Assembly (NCBI GenBank): GCA_964415295.1
Contig: CAYPYN010000004.1
Span: 372,001 to 436,000 of the forward strand
Direction: 5' to 3'
DNA: 64,000 nucleotides
Source: SB21 sp964415295
GTDB taxonomy: Bacteria; CLD3; SB21
Under the pieces are notes generated by a model, which saw only the letters and a list, made by a program, of their open reading frames with translations, was not told where the DNA came from and searched no databases. Position numbers and translations under genes: made by a program. Positions within the stretch are counted from its first letter, which is position 1. Every line of letters begins with the position of its first letter. Below are positions 60,697 to 64,000 of the stretch, in pieces.

Positions 60697-62811
60697 ATGA
60701 GATTTCTTAATATGAACTATGCTTTGGTGATACTATCGGCCATCATGATGGGTTGCGTGGCTTCGCAAAACGTGGTTACAACCGGCACGCACACCGAACA
60801 AGCGGTAGTACAGACCGCCGATAAACCGCAAGACACAACAGCTGCGGTCACGGATGCCGTCCAGTTCCTTGTTCTTGGAGACGCCGAAAACGGTAAATCG
60901 GAGGATTCCACGGCAAATGGGTCAGGTGAAGCGGCCGCCCTGGAAAACGTCAAACGGCAATATGCCAGTGCCCTCAATTATTGGTTTGTAGAACAGAATC
61001 CGGATGCCGCCAAACAAGCCTACATGGCCGCCATAGACGGACTGGTGGCTCTGGGTGACATATTGGCCACCAAAGAATCGCCGGACGAGGAAAACGGCAA
61101 CGGAGACGTTGTCGACACTCCTTTCAAGATCGCGGAATCGAAAACAGAACAGGACGACACTTCGGTAAACGGAAACGACTACCCCAATTGGCTGGCCAAC
61201 GGCATTATTGAACATTATAAGAACCTGCTCGAACTGAGGAACGAATTCAACGAAGAGACATTCAATCAGCAGGTCCTGAGCCGCCTGGTGTATTTTGACA
61301 CGGGTTTGTCTGGACTCAATTCTTACGGCAATATCAAAGCGCCTATAGCCAAAGGCCATGCGCTGGACTACATCCCGATGAATATCCAGAACGAACGCAT
61401 TCAGAAATACCTCGATTACATGACCAAAGACGGAGGGGCCAATATCCGGGGACTGTACCGGAAGATCGGCCGTCATGAACAACTTATCAAAGAGGTGATC
61501 AAGCTGGAAGGCGTCTCGGAAGACCTTATTTACCTGGCCATGATCGAGAGCGGCTTTAGCGCAACTGCGAAGTCCCGTGCGCATGCGGTCGGACCGTGGC
61601 AATTCACAAAAGCCACCGCCCAGATATACGGTATGAACGTGGACTGGTGGGTGGACGAGCGCAGGGATATCTTTGTTTCCACCAAGGCTGCGATCAAACA
61701 TCTGAAGGATCTGTTTGCGATTTATGGAGACTGGTATCTGGCGCTGGCCGCCTATGATGCGGGTCCCGGCGGCGTCAATCGTGCGATGAAAAAGAACAAT
61801 ACCCGGGATTATTGGGAAATGGTCAAAATGCCCAGAGAGGCCAAAAACTATGTCCCCTACTTCATCGCTTCCACACTGATCGTCAAGAATCCCGCTCAAT
61901 ACGGTATCACACTGGAAAAAGATCCTCCCGTGCAAGTGGACACCGTAACGGTCACCGAATGTCTCGACCTCGAGATCATAGCCAATTGTGTCGGATCAAC
62001 GGTTGACAGCATCCGCGATATCAATCCGGCCCTCTTGCGCTGGTGTACGCCTCCGACGACGACCAGATACCTTCTGAAATTGCCGCAGGGAACCCGCGCC
62101 AAGTTCCTTGAGAACTACGCCAAGATCCCGCAGGAAAGGAAACGTTCCTGGGTCCGTTATCAGGTCAAATACGGAGAAACGCTCTCGTTGATCGCCAACC
62201 GATACGGAACGGACGTTAAGGCCATCATGCAGGCCAACCAATTAAAAAGCTCCATCAATCTAACCACCGGTCAATACATCATCATACCTGTGGCTCCAAA
62301 ATCTTACGTGGCAAGCAAGAGCAACGCTGAAACCGCAAGCGCTTCCGGCAACCGACCGTCCAATTATACGGCCGCCGCTTCGACCGCGGCAAGTGCAAAG
62401 AAAAAGACCGATGACAAGGCCGGAAAGAAAAAAATATTGTTCAAAGTTGAAGCTGGAAATACGCTGGGTGAGATCGCTGAATGGTATAATATCCTGGCCC
62501 AGAATATCCGCGATTGGAACGGTTTGTATTACGGCGACCCGATTTTCCCCGGGCAGGTATTGACCCTTTGGGTTGACACTTACATCCCCGACGAAGGCTA
62601 TCGCAATGCTACCAAGAAAAAAGCCAAAGAAGTCGTTGCGGACGAACCGGGAACGAAGATCTACGTCGTACAGGACAACGATACTCTGATCAGCATCGCT
62701 AAGTTATTCAATGTGGAAGTCAGCAGCATCAAACGGTGGAACAAACTATCATCCAATACAATCCGTGTGGGTGACAAACTGAAGATCTATGTGGGAAATA
62801 CAAATAATTAG
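60697..62811 (+). CDS. MltD-like lytic transglycosylase lipoprotein with LysM domains
   Basis: The 704-residue protein begins at ATG 60697 (AGGAG at about 60681). It has a lipobox (LSAIMMGCVAS, Cys20) and a helical region to about 240. An SLT/MltD catalytic domain follows (about 245-430) with the catalytic Glu284 in AMIESGFSATAKS, AVGPWQFTKATA and YDAGPGGVNRAM. Three LysM peptidoglycan-binding modules complete it (YQVKYGETLSLIANRYG, FKVEAGNTLGEIAEWYN, YVVQDNDTLISIAKLFN). It cleaves glycan strands to 1,6-anhydromuropeptides in cell-wall turnover. A strong terminator follows. Confidence 0.93.
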   Translation: MRFLNMNYALVILSAIMMGCVASQNVVTTGTHTEQAVVQTADKPQDTTAAVTDAVQFLVLGDAENGKSEDSTANGSGEAAALENVKRQYASALNYWFVEQNPDAAKQAYMAAIDGLVALGDILATKESPDEENGNGDVVDTPFKIAESKTEQDDTSVNGNDYPNWLANGIIEHYKNLLELRNEFNEETFNQQVLSRLVYFDTGLSGLNSYGNIKAPIAKGHALDYIPMNIQNERIQKYLDYMTKDGGANIRGLYRKIGRHEQLIKEVIKLEGVSEDLIYLAMIESGFSATAKSRAHAVGPWQFTKATAQIYGMNVDWWVDERRDIFVSTKAAIKHLKDLFAIYGDWYLALAAYDAGPGGVNRAMKKNNTRDYWEMVKMPREAKNYVPYFIASTLIVKNPAQYGITLEKDPPVQVDTVTVTECLDLEIIANCVGSTVDSIRDINPALLRWCTPPTTTRYLLKLPQGTRAKFLENYAKIPQERKRSWVRYQVKYGETLSLIANRYGTDVKAIMQANQLKSSINLTTGQYIIIPVAPKSYVASKSNAETASASGNRPSNYTAAASTAASAKKKTDDKAGKKKILFKVEAGNTLGEIAEWYNILAQNIRDWNGLYYGDPIFPGQVLTLWVDTYIPDEGYRNATKKKAKEVVADEPGTKIYVVQDNDTLISIAKLFNVEVSSIKRWNKLSSNTIRVGDKLKIYVGNTNN

Positions 62812-62825
62812 TTCAGAAATCCTTT

Positions 62826-62858
62826 TCAAAAACCGGCTCATTGAGGCCGGTTTTTTTT
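62826..62858. terminator. Bidirectional intrinsic terminator after the mltD-like gene
   Basis: AAAACCGGC and GCCGGTTTT pair around TCATTGAG; an A run precedes and eight T follow. It serves the mltD-like gene on the plus strand and the TPR lipoprotein gene on the minus strand. Confidence 0.88.
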
Positions 62859-62859
62859 G

Positions 62860-63450
62860 CTAAACAAGCTTCCGTAATCTTTCGATCTCTTTGGCCAACA
62901 AAGCCTGCCCGGCGCTGTCAAAAATATCGGTTTCAAACGATGGATTCAATATCTTGACCTTGATCAGGCTGTTGGAATAGTCGCCGGTCATAAAATAATT
63001 TTGAGCCATCAGTAATTGAAGATCGGCCGCATTAAGCCCTACGGCATAGACAAAACTCCAGTTCGCATTCATCGAAAGCGCTTCATCGGCAAATTGATTG
63101 GAAAGCACATACTCCTTGTTGGCATTTTTCAAAAATGACCAGCCGGCGTAATGATCGGGTGGCACACCTTGTTTTGAAGCGCCCGCTGAAAAATACGTAT
63201 CAGCCTTGCTTAAGCTGTCCATTTTCATGAATGTCCACGCCAAGCCTGTCAAGGGTTCCGCCGCCGATGGGTTCTTCTTTCCGGCCTTCTTGAACCAGTC
63301 GATGGCCGTTTCAAATTCGTTTTGGCTGTAACTGGTCCAACCCTCCAGCACCATATCCTCAAAGGTTGCGCTGTCCCGTATGGGATCGGGGCCGCAAGAC
63401 AGGATATTGGAACACCATAAGATCACGATAGTCAGGAATACTTTTTTCAT
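62860..63450 (-). CDS. TPR lipoprotein of unknown function
   Basis: The 196-residue protein has a lipobox (LWCSNILSCGPDP, Cys19) followed by two to three TPR-like repeats (MVLEGWTSYSQNEFETAIDWFKKAGKKNPS; AGWSFLKNANKEYVLSNQFADEAL; each read in parts). Its gene starts 31 nt after the stop of a secreted protein with a sorting domain, so both are probably co-transcribed. The partner is unknown. Confidence 0.82.
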   Translation of the reverse strand: MKKVFLTIVILWCSNILSCGPDPIRDSATFEDMVLEGWTSYSQNEFETAIDWFKKAGKKNPSAAEPLTGLAWTFMKMDSLSKADTYFSAGASKQGVPPDHYAGWSFLKNANKEYVLSNQFADEALSMNANWSFVYAVGLNAADLQLLMAQNYFMTGDYSNSLIKVKILNPSFETDIFDSAGQALLAKEIERLRKLV

Positions 63451-63481
63451 ACCGTTCGCTTTTGAAATGGGTTACATGCTA

Positions 63482-64000
63482 TTATTTCAGAAGAACCATC
63501 TTCTTAGTTTGCACAATGCTGCCGACACGGATCCGATAAAGATATATGCCGCTGGAGACTTCTCTGCCCCGTTCATCGCGCCCATCCCACGTTATCGAAT
63601 AATGACCGGCCGCGCTTGGCGCATCGTATAATGTCCTTACTTTTTGTCCCAGCAAATTGTACACCGTCAGCGTCACGTGCTCGTCGTTGGGAACATCGTA
63701 CGCGATCGTGGTGGATGGATTGAATGGGTTCGGATAATTCTGTTTCAGAACGAAATCCTTCACAACCGTATTACGGTGAACGGGTGACGCATCCGCATCC
63801 ACTTTAAAGACTCCCAGCCGGTTCACGTAAGCCACTACTTTATTCTGCCCGTTCAGAACCTGACTCTCTAAGCGTTCCCAACCCTCCTCCGATCGTCTGT
63901 AAAGGAATAACCGGGTCGGATCTTCAAAACGCGCGGGATCATACGCGACCTCGATACGGACTTTTTCAGATAGAACGCGATCCGGTAAAAAATGATGCAC
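63482..64000 (-). CDS. C-terminal part of a type IX secretion cargo protein (truncated by window edge)
   Basis: The frame stays open to position 64000, so the N-terminus lies outside the window; about 173 residues are visible. After a beta-rich part (VRIEVAYDPARFEDPTRLFLYRR) the sorting domain begins. It has LKQNYPNPFNPSTTIAYDVP, VTLTVYNLLGQKVRTLYD, SSGIYLYRI and ends TKKMVLLK, the best match to the consensus in this window. It signals export by the Por/type IX system. Confidence 0.9.
   Translation of the reverse strand: MHHFLPDRVLSEKVRIEVAYDPARFEDPTRLFLYRRSEEGWERLESQVLNGQNKVVAYVNRLGVFKVDADASPVHRNTVVKDFVLKQNYPNPFNPSTTIAYDVPNDEHVTLTVYNLLGQKVRTLYDAPSAAGHYSITWDGRDERGREVSSGIYLYRIRVGSIVQTKKMVLLK

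Noticed and set aside
60922..61935. Minus-strand open frame of 337 codons
   Set aside because: It is antisense to the lytic transglycosylase gene, whose catalytic and LysM motifs are certain.

Overview
The window reads as a chromosomal segment of a Gram-negative bacterium from the FCB superphylum. It probably belongs to a lineage outside classical Bacteroidota, such as the Ignavibacteriota/Kryptoniota/KSB1/Calditrichota neighbourhood; I cannot resolve it further. Four proteins end in the Asn-Pro-Asn-Pro-Phe-Asn type C-terminal domain of type IX secretion cargo. There are several signal-peptidase II lipoproteins, periplasmic TPR proteins and a Bacteroidetes-type Ig lipoprotein. Unlike classical Bacteroidota, several genes have visible Shine-Dalgarno sites, and eleven upstream regions hold TTGACA-like/TATAAT-like boxes with a spacer of exactly 17 nt. 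Gene density is high. I see no phage, transposon or CRISPR.

Layout. 1-3.2 kb: a truncated membrane protein, a chimeric beta-helix/TPR/transmembrane/J-domain protein and rpsU. 3.2-7.1 kb: a metal-responsive operon (CadC/SmtB-like repressor, SO_0444-type permease, secreted FG-GAP protein) with a promoter-operator. 7.1-8.7 kb: tRNA-Arg(ACG), a family 2 glycosyltransferase and a DedA protein. 8.9-17.8 kb: one giant secreted beta-strand-repeat protein. 18.1-20.7 kb: universal stress protein, Nramp transporter and a DtxR-type regulator with its operator. 20.7-24.7 kb: nitrilase-family hydrolase, CorA-like transporter and ADP-forming acyl-CoA synthetase. 24.7-27.7 kb: a VWA membrane protein and a BatC-like TPR protein. 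27.8-30.6 kb: CstA and a periplasmic rhodanese.

30.7-46.9 kb is a run of thirteen minus-strand genes separated by no more than about 31 nt. In transcription order it encodes an Ig-like lipoprotein, an FHA protein, a TPR lipoprotein, mannose-1-phosphate guanylyltransferase, a small unknown protein, UvrC, a homocysteine methyltransferase/MTHFR fusion, a UbiA-family prenyltransferase, a radical SAM protein, LigA, a polytopic membrane protein and a secreted subtilase. This joins DNA repair, one-carbon metabolism and envelope polysaccharide or lipid functions in one transcription direction.

47-52 kb: two divergent unknown genes, then a YggS / DivIVA-like / 63-aa protein / purine nucleoside phosphorylase / DUF2905 cluster. 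The 63-aa protein is a near copy of the DivIVA-like protein's C-terminal tail. 52-64 kb: gamma-glutamyltransferase, GAF protein, methyltransferase, DapD, TlpA and DsbD thiol-redox proteins, a DUF5678-like protein, RlmN, a lipoprotein, a LysM/MltD-like lytic transglycosylase, a TPR lipoprotein and the C-terminus of another secreted protein cut by the window edge.

The most unusual items are the beta-helix/J-domain chimera, the duplicated DivIVA-tail module, the secreted FG-GAP protein inside the metal-efflux operon, the giant protein with an inverted repeat over its -10 box, and the CorA-like protein with Ser-Met-Asn in place of Gly-Met-Asn. All functional calls rest on reading motifs by eye; no database search was run.
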